Below, in pieces: positions 36,024-43,911 of a stretch of 47,963 nt of DNA. The notes beneath the pieces were generated by a model. It was not told the origin of the DNA. It searched no databases and worked only from the letters and a program-made list of their open reading frames with translations. Location: contig JAAUOM010000023.1 of the NCBI GenBank assembly GCA_012034865.1, positions 1 to 47,963 on the forward strand, given 5' to 3'. The stretch's first letter is position 1. The number at the start of each line of letters is the position of its first letter. This DNA comes from Acaryochloris sp. CRU_2_0. Lineage in GTDB: Bacteria; Cyanobacteriota; Cyanobacteriia; Thermosynechococcales; Thermosynechococcaceae. The translations under genes were made by a program, and so were the position numbers.

Positions 36024-37527
36024 AGAGCTGATAGGCAGGGTTTCGACTTTCATCAGAATAAGGATAACCTAGAGCATCCACAAAGGCTTGCCACTCATCC
36101 ATTTCATGGGGAGGAACCTGAGTTCCCACGACAATCCGTCCATAATCAGCACCGTTATTGCGATAGTGAAATAAGCTGATATTCCAATCTGGACTCATAC
36201 AGCTTAAAAACTTCATCAATGCACCGGGGCGTTCCGGGAACTCAAACTGATAGAGCAATTCATTGCAGGCTAGGGGAGACCGTCCACCTACCATGTGGCG
36301 CAGGTGTAATTTTGCCAGTTCATTATCCGTTAAGTCGAGGGCTCTAAAGTCATTTTCTGCAAAGGTTTGGGCAATCTGAGTAGCGTCAGCTCGATTCTGA
36401 ATTTGCACCCCAACAAAGATGTGGGCTTCCTGTTCATCCGCAATCCGATAGTTAAACTCTGTCAGATTATGGTTGCCAATACAGGCACAAAACTTACGAA
36501 AACTGCCCCGTTCTTCGGGGATAGTGACCGCAAAAATCGCCTCACGTCGCTCCCCTAGTTCTGCCCGCTCGGCCACAAAGCGGAGCCGATCAAAGTTCAT
36601 GTTAGCGCCACAGGCCAAGGCAATGAAGGTTTGATCCTGGAGCTGTTCTCGCTCAATATAGGCTTTGACCCCAGCAATGGCCAGCGCTCCAGCCGGCTCT
36701 AGGATAGAGCGGGTATCTTCAAAGACATCTTTAATGGCGGCACAGATGTCGTCTGTATTCACGAGGATAATTTCATCGACGTACTGCTGGCACAGCCGAA
36801 AGGTCTCTTCGCCCACCTCGCGCACGGCTACCCCGTCGGCAAACAAGCCGACATGAGCGAGCCGGACCCGCTTCCCTGCCTGTAAGGACTCGGACATCGC
36901 GGCTGCATCCACAGGTTCAACTCCAATAATCCGAATCTCAGGACGTAGCCGTTTGATATAGGTCGCAACCCCAGCAATCAGTCCTCCCCCACCAATGGCA
37001 ATGAAAATCCCATGGATGGGCTGCTGATATTGCCGCAGAATTTCCATGCCGATGGTTCCTTGCCCTGCAATCACATCTGGGTCATCGAAGGGATGAATAA
37101 ACGTCAGACCCTTTTCTGCCGAGAGCTGGCGGGCATGGGTATAGGCATCATCGTAGGTGTCGCCCTGCAGCAGCACCTGCCCACCTCTGCTGATCACCGC
37201 ATCCACTTTGACTTGGGGCGTGGTAACCGGCATGACAATAATGGCGGTGGTGTGCAGGTGTTGGGCCGCTAAGGCCACCCCCTGGGCATGATTGCCGGCA
37301 GAGGCAGCAATCACACCTTGACGGAGTTGATCAGGGGGTAAGTGAACCATTTTGTTATACGCCCCCCGCAGCTTGAAGGAAAAAACCGATTGCATATCCT
37401 CCCGTTTGAGCAGAATATGATTCTGAAGACGGGTAGAAAGACGAGGGGCAGGCTCTAGGGGACTTTCCTGAGCAACATCATAGACCCGTGCCGTCAAGAT
37501 GCGCTCAAGATAGTCGGTGTGACTCAC
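36013..37527 (-). CDS. ilvA: Threonine ammonia-lyase, biosynthetic
   Basis: PLP enzyme converting threonine to 2-oxobutanoate, the first step of isoleucine synthesis. The Schiff-base lysine lies in SVFSFKLRGAYNKM, the phosphate site in GGGGLIAG, and SAGNHAQGVALAA is the substrate loop. The C-terminal ~170 residues hold two ACT-like regulatory domains (ERGSFRKFCACIG; FPERPGALMKFLSCM), giving isoleucine feedback. The frame is open to 37623, but a GTG at 37527 (reading VSHTDYLERILTARVYDVAQ) matches the family N-terminus and gives 504 residues, the usual length. Confidence 0.92.
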   Translation of the reverse strand: MSHTDYLERILTARVYDVAQESPLEPAPRLSTRLQNHILLKREDMQSVFSFKLRGAYNKMVHLPPDQLRQGVIAASAGNHAQGVALAAQHLHTTAIIVMPVTTPQVKVDAVISRGGQVLLQGDTYDDAYTHARQLSAEKGLTFIHPFDDPDVIAGQGTIGMEILRQYQQPIHGIFIAIGGGGLIAGVATYIKRLRPEIRIIGVEPVDAAAMSESLQAGKRVRLAHVGLFADGVAVREVGEETFRLCQQYVDEIILVNTDDICAAIKDVFEDTRSILEPAGALAIAGVKAYIEREQLQDQTFIALACGANMNFDRLRFVAERAELGERREAIFAVTIPEERGSFRKFCACIGNHNLTEFNYRIADEQEAHIFVGVQIQNRADATQIAQTFAENDFRALDLTDNELAKLHLRHMVGGRSPLACNELLYQFEFPERPGALMKFLSCMSPDWNISLFHYRNNGADYGRIVVGTQVPPHEMDEWQAFVDALGYPYSDESRNPAYQLFLG

Positions 37528-37639
37528 GGGATGGATCCTCGCAGGTTTTAAAAGCGAACAATTATTCCTACTGTACGCTTTCTTACCCTCTGAAACACGA
37601 GAAACAGGGTGGTGTGTTCTCAAAAAGGGACTCTGTGGG

Positions 37640-38287
37640 CTATAGCTTAGTCAGGATTTCTGCTTGGTTGACAATATTGGGGAATTTGGTAATGACTTGG
37701 GCGCAGGATTGAATATAGGCTTGTACCCACTGCCGAGACTGTTCTAGCTGATCGGGTTCTAAGGATTGAGAGGGGTTGCCGCTAAAGGTAATGGGTTGCG
37801 ATCGCACAATTTGAAACTGCTCAAACCACGTTGGAGTAGGACGAGATGACTTCAGGTAATTGTAGGTAACGGCTGCTCCTAAATACGTGGAACCAACGTT
37901 TTGCAGATGATTGAGGATCTGCAACAACTGATTGACCGTGACAGTTTTATTGGCAATCGTTGAATTGGCTGATACCTGGGAGGTTACAGCCACGGAGATA
38001 GGTTGACTACCGCCCTCCTGAGATTCACCTAAAATGGCAAAAATACGTTGCTCGACGGCAGCAATTTCAGTGCCTTGGGGAAAAGATTGAGAAGTGAGTC
38101 CCTGATGGTAGCGTACAAGGGTTTCTAGCTGCCGAACCATTAGATCTAACTCGTTACCCTTACCATAAAGGCTTTTTAAAGCCTGCTCTAGATCCAGAAA
38201 CGTAGAGAAATCATCCTCCATATCCTCAACATGGGACACATACGGATCCTTTTGACGATAAAGCTTCCGTATATAGTAATTCGTCAT
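37640..38287 (-). CDS. Hypothetical protein
   Basis: I do not recognise this protein of 215 residues. The ATG at 38287 (MTNYYIRKLYRQKDPYVSHV) is preferred over the upstream extension to 38314. It has a helical N-terminal half (FLDLEQALKSLYGKGNELDL, MVRQLETLVRYHQGLT), a Ser/Val/Thr-rich middle and a C-terminal part FEQFQIVRSQPITFSGNPSQ ending in helices. There is no signal peptide or transmembrane segment. It lies 112 bp upstream of ilvA in the same orientation and divergent from the slr0144-type operon. Confidence 0.6.
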   Translation of the reverse strand: MTNYYIRKLYRQKDPYVSHVEDMEDDFSTFLDLEQALKSLYGKGNELDLMVRQLETLVRYHQGLTSQSFPQGTEIAAVEQRIFAILGESQEGGSQPISVAVTSQVSANSTIANKTVTVNQLLQILNHLQNVGSTYLGAAVTYNYLKSSRPTPTWFEQFQIVRSQPITFSGNPSQSLEPDQLEQSRQWVQAYIQSCAQVITKFPNIVNQAEILTKL

Positions 38288-38870
38288 GGGTGAGATCTTA
38301 CTGGACACAACCAAACCTAACCAACCACAATAAGGTCAACATTATCTGCAAAAGAGATCTGAAGAGACATCATCACTGAAGCGACCTAAGTTCTACAGAT
38401 CCTATATTTAAGGTTACACATTCCTAAAACTGAATCTGACACGCCAGTAGGGTTTTTGAACACCTTGATAATTTTTGCTGAAATTTTTCTCTTACGCCTG
38501 AGAGGACGGTTAGGAATTTCCCTAAAACCCTTATCAGAAATTACTTTGAGCTAGTAGCCTCGGATTGTGCTGAACTGTTTGATAACAACAACTGCCATCT
38601 AAAAGAAGCAGTGGAATAAGCTTAGTGTTGAGGATCAAGATTGGTAACTGGCCTAAGTCTTTAACTGCGGCCATAGCAAAGAAAAAATTTTATAACCGAA
38701 AGTTCAATCGATTCGGCAAAGGGGAACCCTTAATATAGACCTCTTGTCTATCTTATCTACTTTTTTAAGAGAATTTTCAGTTGTCAAGTTATAGATAGGC
38801 TGCCTCAGATTTTTGCAAGGTAACGATTACCCATTCGCCATGCAGTTAAACATATAAAGGGCTAGTTTCA
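38288..38870. other. Promoter region of the slr0144-type operon
   Basis: About 583 bp between divergent genes, without a recognisable gene. It contains an exact 6-bp inverted repeat ATAGAC (38735-38740) and GTCTAT (38746-38751), about 120 bp before the first ATG, with a further GATAGG-type repeat after it. Candidate operator only. Confidence 0.4.
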
Positions 38871-39590
38871 ATGGTTTTTACACAAGCAGAAACCGCCACC
38901 AATGCTTCTTTCAGCAGCACTGATAGCGGACATTCATTCAAACAGTTGTACCCTCATAAGCTCAATCACTACCGCTTTGAGGATTTCTTTAGATTTAATC
39001 GATCTGAGGGTGCGATTGAGGACTGGCATGAGTCTCGTAATATTCTAGCCAGTGAAGATTTCATCATTGCGCTGATCGAAGGTCTAGAGCAGGAAGTAGG
39101 CAGTGCTTCTTCTGTGGTGATGTATAACATCGGTAAAGCTTGGGGTCAGCAAGATGCCCTCTTCTTCCAAAACTGGTTTGAGGCTCAATTTCAGCAGACC
39201 TTGAAAAAGAGTCGTCCTTCCATCGCTTTAGAAGCATGGTGGTGGCCGTTTACCAGCCAAGGCTGGGGAAACTGGGAAGTGGATTTAGAAAACCAGAGCA
39301 ATGGTTTTATGTTCATCAACATTTTCGACTCCGCCGTTGCCCGGACTTTGGGGGATGTAGGAAAGCCCGTTTGTCACATTTATGCTGGGTTGTTCGCAGG
39401 CTTTTTTACCCATCTTGTCAATAAAGAGCTGAGCTGTATTGAAACCCAGTGCTACGCCATGGGAGAAACCTACTGCAAATTCCTACTGGGTAAGCAAGAT
39501 CGCATTGATGCTGCTACCTTCTGGCAAAACGAAGGAGCCACAGCCCGCGATATCGAAACTCGGCTTCACGCTGGAGAATACTTAGCATGA
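38871..39590 (+). CDS. V4R-domain protein, Slr0144-like (first gene of PSII-assembly operon)
   Basis: A 239-residue soluble protein with a V4R domain in the C-terminal half: ARTLGDVGKPVCHIYAGLFA, then GFFTHLVNKELSCIETQCYA and CKFLLGKQDRI. V4R domains bind small hydrophobic ligands and occur in BchJ. Cysteines in the C-terminal cluster (CHIYAG, LSCIETQC, YCKF) are typical. In Synechocystis the slr0144-slr0152 cluster has been linked to photosystem II assembly; this is the first gene of the same order here. Its stop overlaps the next start by ATGA, indicating translational coupling. Confidence 0.85.
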   Translation: MVFTQAETATNASFSSTDSGHSFKQLYPHKLNHYRFEDFFRFNRSEGAIEDWHESRNILASEDFIIALIEGLEQEVGSASSVVMYNIGKAWGQQDALFFQNWFEAQFQQTLKKSRPSIALEAWWWPFTSQGWGNWEVDLENQSNGFMFINIFDSAVARTLGDVGKPVCHIYAGLFAGFFTHLVNKELSCIETQCYAMGETYCKFLLGKQDRIDAATFWQNEGATARDIETRLHAGEYLA

Positions 39591-39961
39591 ATGAACTAAA
39601 GTTCTGGAAGTATTCAACTGTTCGTGAGTTCTTTGCAGACTATAACTGGTCAGGGCAGAAACCCCTGGAACCTTCTGCAATAGAGAGTAGCTCTCTGACT
39701 AGTGAGACGATCCAGGATTGGCAACGGCAAACGGTACGGGTGTTTTTAAGCCAATTGAACTGGACAGGACATAGGATTGCTGAACAGCAGTTTGTAACTT
39801 TGCCTCAGGACTTTTCTCCTCGCCTTTCGGTGCAAGACTTCTTTCAATTCTTTACTTGGGAAGGTCAACCCAACATTGCTAGCCTACCGGATATAACAAA
39901 GCCATCCCTCGCTGACTTTGAGGATGACCTGAGCTTAAGTGACTTCTCTAATATGTTTTGA
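39587..39961 (+). CDS. Slr0145-like small protein with three Trp-Gly repeat motifs
   Basis: The 124-residue protein contains a motif of the form (S/T)V-x(2)-F(F/L)-x(4)-W-x-G three times: TVREFFADYNWSG at 11-23, TVRVFLSQLNWTG at 49-61 and SVQDFFQFFTWEG at 81-93, plus a possible degenerate fourth, SLSDFSNMF, at the end. Linkers are polar and probably flexible. Repeated short motifs suggest a multivalent binding peptide, perhaps docking to the neighbouring proteins. Position (second gene) and size match Synechocystis slr0145. It overlaps its upstream neighbour by 4 bp and sits 8 bp before the next. Confidence 0.8.
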   Translation: MNELKFWKYSTVREFFADYNWSGQKPLEPSAIESSSLTSETIQDWQRQTVRVFLSQLNWTGHRIAEQQFVTLPQDFSPRLSVQDFFQFFTWEGQPNIASLPDITKPSLADFEDDLSLSDFSNMF

Positions 39962-39969
39962 GGATTATT

Positions 39970-40461
39970 ATGCCATCTAAATTTGAAGATTTTTTGCAAG
40001 CAGCAGAAGATCATTATCTACAACCCACAGAGATCAATGACTTTAAGCAGCAAATGAGTGCCTTAGAAGATCGGCTAGCCCTTTATGAAGTGTTACGGGA
40101 GCAAGAACTGACTATTTTCCAAGTTGTTGTGGATCAACTGCAAAAGCAGAGGTTCTCCAACACCCAAGCAGAGCTAGAAAAAGTTTTGACCCATTGGATT
40201 GCTGTATTGCGCTATAGTGCCATGGCCATGCTCCTTAATCAACCTGAACTTTTGGAAAGCCAATTGCTAGGATGGCTTGTGGATATTTTGCACAGGGATG
40301 AATTTGCATCCTTAAATCGCAGGATCAGTGAGCTTTTGCAGCAGTCATTGGTTTCAGTCTTAAACGCAGAGCAGATGACATTAATAGCGCCTCTGCTTCA
40401 GAAAGCCAATACTGCTTTAGTCAGTGAAGACCGTAGTCGAGAATTAGCAGTACTGGGATAA
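39970..40461 (+). CDS. Slr0146-like protein with phycobiliprotein-like pattern
   Basis: A 163-residue, wholly helical protein. The ATG at 39970 is preferred because GAGGAT lies 7 bases before it; the frame extends to a TTG at 39958. The order of segments (AEDHYLQPTEINDFKQQMSA, LYEVLREQELTIFQVVVDQL, HWIAVLRYSAMAMLLNQPEL) resembles phycobiliprotein alpha/beta chains, in which ARYLSPGEL is followed by a helix, a chromophore Cys-x-Arg-Asp, and YYLRLITYG. Here the Cys position is not conserved (VLTHWIAVLRY), so no covalent bilin is expected. Resemblance is by eye and unproven. It corresponds to slr0146 in order. Confidence 0.75.
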   Translation: MPSKFEDFLQAAEDHYLQPTEINDFKQQMSALEDRLALYEVLREQELTIFQVVVDQLQKQRFSNTQAELEKVLTHWIAVLRYSAMAMLLNQPELLESQLLGWLVDILHRDEFASLNRRISELLQQSLVSVLNAEQMTLIAPLLQKANTALVSEDRSRELAVLG

Positions 40462-40480
40462 GGTTCAAAGGGAAGAAAAA

Positions 40481-41160
40481 ATGATTGCACTTGAAGAATT
40501 AATTAATCGTGAATCTATTCCTGGTAATTTCTTTGCGCCTGAAGTGTATGTTCAGGGTGACATGGAACTGGGACTTATCGAGAACCGTGCTGGGGCTCGC
40601 TTAATTGCTTTACCTGATACGTTGTTGCGATCGCTTTATACCAGTTTGGAGAACGAAGTAGGACCCGCGGCTGACTTGGTTCTACGCCAATGTGGTCGCT
40701 GGTGGGGGAAAAACTTTTATCGGCGGTTTACCACTGAAGTCAGTGAATACTATGGTAAGTCTCTAGCTGAGATGGAAATGGTGGAATTTATACAGTCCCT
40801 CAAGGAGTGCTGGAAACCTACGGTTGGGGCTTGATCGATTTTGATTTTAGCTACAATCAGCAGGGATTCTTGCTGGTTGAGGTGCATCATTCTGCTTTTG
40901 CTAAAGCGCGTGGTGGGGGCGATCGCCCTTCTTGCTTTATAGAAGCAGGGCTCCTCAGTGCCTTTTTTAGTCAGTTGACGGGACGAGAGTTATATTGCAT
41001 CCAAACAACCTGTGAATCCATGCAGGCAGATTGTAATCGCTTTATCCTAGGGCTACCCGAGCGGGTCAAAGTTGCAGAACCTTGGATAGAGCAATGCCAA
41101 GATCATGACACCATCCTGTCTCGGTTGTGTACTCATCTATCTACCGATCCAGTGGGATAG
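40481..41160 (+). pseudogene. V4R-domain protein, Slr0147-like, frameshifted
   Basis: The first frame (MIALEELINRESIPGNFFAP to FIQSLKECWK) stops at 40834, and the second frame continues from TYGWGLIDFDFSYNQQGFLL through the V4R domain to 41160. One extra A in the A3 run at 40814-40816 fuses them seamlessly as a 226-residue protein. The domain has the same Cys pattern (PSCFIEAG, LYCIQTTCESMQADCN) as the first V4R gene. It is a paralogue of the Slr0144-like protein, so the two V4R proteins probably act together or with different ligands. A GTG inside the second frame could in principle start a separate protein, but it begins mid-domain. Confidence 0.83.
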
Positions 41161-41218
41161 ATTGAGGAGAGGAAATGGCAACACTATTGATGAGGAGTTC
41201 ATTCTGGAGAATAGGACG

Positions 41219-41701
41219 ATGGCCAAAATAGTTAAACTCGATCCCATTGGTCAAGAGACCAGTATTCCTACAAACGATAACTTACTATCGGCTCTGCTCA
41301 AAAATGAGTTGAAGGTTCTACATGAATGTGGAGGGCGAGGCATGTGTGCAACTTGCCATATCTACATTAAAGAGGGAATAGAGCACTTATCTCCCATGAG
41401 TCGTCGAGAACGGCGAACCTTGGAGGTCATTACCACCAGTAAACTCAATTCTCGGTTGGCTTGTCAAAGCAAAGTCTTAGGAGAAGGTGTTGTTGTCGAA
41501 CTCCCAGCGGGGATGTATCTCAGCGATATGGGTGATATTGAAAGCTTGATTGGCCGTCGGGCTGAGGAGAATATCCTCCATCCCATTGATGGTCGGATCT
41601 TAGTAGAAGCCGGGAAACTGATTACGCGCTCCATGATTAGCCAACTAGAAGTAACTCGGAGTGATGTTGCCACCCATTTAGCGAATTCACAGGTTATCTA
41701 A
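41219..41701 (+). CDS. 2Fe-2S ferredoxin, Slr0148-like
   Basis: The preferred ATG at 41219 (MAKIVKLDPIGQETSI) gives 160 residues. The cluster motif LHECGGRGMCATCHIYI is Cys-x5-Cys-x2-Cys with the fourth cysteine in RLACQSKV, the arrangement of adrenodoxin/ISC-type ferredoxins, not of plant-type photosynthetic ferredoxin. A C-terminal extension of about 55 residues follows (DIESLIGRRAEENILHPIDG), not present in short ferredoxins. It matches slr0148 in operon position. It may carry electrons in the same pathway as the V4R proteins; the partner is unknown. Confidence 0.87.
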   Translation: MAKIVKLDPIGQETSIPTNDNLLSALLKNELKVLHECGGRGMCATCHIYIKEGIEHLSPMSRRERRTLEVITTSKLNSRLACQSKVLGEGVVVELPAGMYLSDMGDIESLIGRRAEENILHPIDGRILVEAGKLITRSMISQLEVTRSDVATHLANSQVI

Positions 41702-41727
41702 CCATACCTATTAACGAGGGGAATTTT

Positions 41728-42194
41728 ATGTTGTCACAACTTAAACGCCTGAGCCTTGAAGCAGAGGGTCGCTATGCGACGGATGCCGATCTGGCTTTTC
41801 TAAAATCCTATTTGCAGTCGGCTCAGCAGCGCCTCAATGCCTATGAAAAGATCCGCGATGGTGAGGAAGCTATTATGGAGCAGGCCAGTGCAAAAATAAG
41901 AGCCGTTGACCCGCAGGTCTTTCATAAGGGTGTGCAGGATTACTCGGAAGTTTGTCTGCGCGATCGCAAAAAACCCTTTGCCACGTTTCTGCTGCGATGC
42001 TATTCAATGATCTCGATCGCCTACGGGATGGGTTGTTGCTGTGGCAAAGAACCCTTGTGCGAGCAGTTAAGGATGAGCATGCCTCTACCCTCACTTGGCG
42101 GGAAATGCCTGGAATTCTACGGGAACATCTCACCGCAGAGGAAGCAGATTTGATGATGCCTGCTTTACAACTCACACAAGCCTTGCTGAATTAA
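41728..42194 (+). pseudogene. Slr0149-like phycobiliprotein-like protein with a CxRD motif, frameshifted
   Basis: Reading begins MLSQLKRLSLEAEGRYATDA. The pattern EAEGRYATDADLAFLKSYLQ, AYEKIRDGEEAIMEQASAKI and DYSEVCLRDR parallels allophycocyanin chains (ARYLSPGEL, the RERIIKEA helix, and TCLRD, where Cys binds the bilin and Arg-Asp contact it). Just after CLRDRKK the frame breaks at the A6 run 41968-41973; adding one A continues as TLCHVSAAMLFNDLDRLRDG and on to the stop at 42194, 155 residues in all. So the chain is probably a divergent phycobiliprotein-fold member retaining a potential chromophore cysteine. The link is by visual alignment, not by search. Confidence 0.78.
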
Positions 42195-42236
42195 TCATTG
42201 TTAAACCATTATTTTTTTGAGAGTTTAAGGTTGTAA

Positions 42237-43277
42237 ATGATGCAAACGTCCAAGAATATGCAAGGGGAAGCCACTCCTTCCAATTGGCTGGATACTTTTG
42301 AACCCATCGCTGTGGTTGCGGCCATGGGTACATCGGTGGCGACTCTATTTATTAAAGAGGTTGCTCTAGCAGCAATTCCCTTATCTTTAACCGCAGCCTT
42401 AAATCTGGCCAATCGTCGCCGACAAATTGATGCAATTCAAGACCAGCAACGTCTAGAAATAGCCCATTTAGTTCAAAGCTACCAAGAGAATGTTTCAGCA
42501 GAGCTGGCCATAATCAAGCAGGCCAGTGAAGAAGCCAAATCTCAGCTTGACGAGTTAAACCAGCAGGATGTCCAGTCTTCCCAGGCGATTGCTGCTTTGA
42601 ATACACAAGCTGCTTCGCTGCAAGCTCAAACGGAACAATTGCAAACTGAGATCGCAGCCCTCCAACAGTCACAAGCGCAAGGTCAGGCTACGATTACGGG
42701 TTTAGGTGAGCAAAGTCAAGGGGCACAGACGCGCTTTGATGAACTGTCCACAGAAGTGGCAGGATTGCAAGATGCGATCGCCCAACTACAATCTTCAGCC
42801 TTAGAGTTGGAGGGGCGGGTAGAAGTGCAACAAAGCAGTTCCCAACATCTAGCGGCTCAAACTGAAGGTGTTGGAGAATTAGTAGATACCCTCAGAGAAA
42901 TTGACACCCTCACCCAGGCAATTTCCACCAACCCTCGCATTGCTAGTAACTTCTACAAAAGAGGTTTGACCCGCAAACGCTTGGAGCGATTGGAAGATCA
43001 ACGGGCTGCAATAGATGATTTCTCACAGGCTCTGACCCTTGATCCTACCCATGCTGATGCTTATTTTGAGCGAGGTCTACTCAAGTCTGAGTTTGGCTAT
43101 AAGCAACATGCGGTTGATGATTTGCGTATGGCTGCCAAATTATATTTTGAACAAGGTACGCTAAGCCAGTACGAGGAAGCCCGTAGTCTCAGTCAAAAGA
43201 TTCATGACCTCATTTCTGGTTCTCCTTCGCCGGAAGCAGAAACCGAACAATATCTGCTTGAGAACCTGTTTGGTTAG
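42237..43277 (+). CDS. Slr0151-like coiled-coil/TPR protein
   Basis: The 346-residue protein has an N-terminal hydrophobic segment (FEPIAVVAAMGTSVATLFIK to SLTAALNLANRR, residues about 16-60), a long coiled coil rich in Gln/Ala/Leu (about 75-215), and two TPR-type repeats near 235-305 (FYKRGLTRKRLERLEDQRAA; AYFERGLLKSEFGYKQHAVD). Synechocystis Slr0151 has been associated with photosystem II assembly and repair. In Synechocystis a plant-type petF (slr0150) lies between slr0149 and slr0151; here there is only a 42-bp gap. It ends 2 bp from the convergent coiled-coil gene. ATGs at 42237 and 42240 are both possible starts. Confidence 0.83.
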   Translation: MMQTSKNMQGEATPSNWLDTFEPIAVVAAMGTSVATLFIKEVALAAIPLSLTAALNLANRRRQIDAIQDQQRLEIAHLVQSYQENVSAELAIIKQASEEAKSQLDELNQQDVQSSQAIAALNTQAASLQAQTEQLQTEIAALQQSQAQGQATITGLGEQSQGAQTRFDELSTEVAGLQDAIAQLQSSALELEGRVEVQQSSSQHLAAQTEGVGELVDTLREIDTLTQAISTNPRIASNFYKRGLTRKRLERLEDQRAAIDDFSQALTLDPTHADAYFERGLLKSEFGYKQHAVDDLRMAAKLYFEQGTLSQYEEARSLSQKIHDLISGSPSPEAETEQYLLENLFG

Positions 43278-43279
43278 GT

Positions 43280-43855
43280 CTAACGTCCCATTTGTCGCTT
43301 TAATTCTTCCAGTTCCGCTTCGCGCTCCCAACGTTTGAATTCTTCTTCTAAAGGATCAGGATCACCAAAGGATCCTTTGTAATACCAACCTTGGGAAGGA
43401 TCGGGAGCGCTAGTGCGGGTTGAACTGGGTTGAGGTGGGCGAGGAGTCTGCCGAATTTTCTCCTGCACCTCTGCTTGGCGGACTTGGATCTTGTTTAACA
43501 AGGTTTGGGTCTGTTGCAGACGGGCTTTGGTGACCTCCATCTGTCCCCACTGCTGATTGCCCTGACTCAACAAGGAGGCTTCTCGCTCTTGAGCAGCACT
43601 CACCAAGTCTTGCCGTGTGGCTTGTTCAGCTTTTTTGATTCGCTCATGCCAGCGCTGAATTTCCTTGGCGGTGGCTAAAATTGCCTCTTGCTGGCGTTTT
43701 TCTTCGGCTTCTAGCTCCTTGAGCAATTTGGCTGTTTTGGCTTCTTGCTCTTGCAGATTGTCGACCAACACTTGTAATTCCAGGTGAGGATTGGCTCGCA
43801 GAAAATCTTCGAGCTGTTTTTCTAGAAAGCGACTGACATCATCAAAAACATTCAC
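43280..43855 (-). CDS. Conserved cyanobacterial coiled-coil protein
   Basis: The chosen GTG at 43855 reads VNVFDDVSRFLEKQLEDFLR, which resembles a family of cyanobacterial proteins that begin near FDDVSRFLE. The open frame continues upstream into the neighbouring gene but looks non-coding. About 191 residues: a long Glu/Lys/Gln-rich coiled coil (VLVDNLQEQEAKTAKLLKEL onward), a Pro/Ser linker, and a conserved-looking acidic tail with WYYKGSFGDPDPLEEEFKRW. No membrane segment. Function unknown. Confidence 0.72.
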   Translation of the reverse strand: MNVFDDVSRFLEKQLEDFLRANPHLELQVLVDNLQEQEAKTAKLLKELEAEEKRQQEAILATAKEIQRWHERIKKAEQATRQDLVSAAQEREASLLSQGNQQWGQMEVTKARLQQTQTLLNKIQVRQAEVQEKIRQTPRPPQPSSTRTSAPDPSQGWYYKGSFGDPDPLEEEFKRWEREAELEELKRQMGR

Positions 43856-43911
43856 TGGCGCAGCCTCTGCAACAACTGGGTTGGGTGGCGGCGAACCGCC
43901 ATTCACCCCTA

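Noticed and set aside
40807..41160. Separate second V4R gene starting at a GTG
   Set aside because: The start would fall inside the domain and the join with the first frame is seamless after adding one A; one frameshifted gene is more economical.
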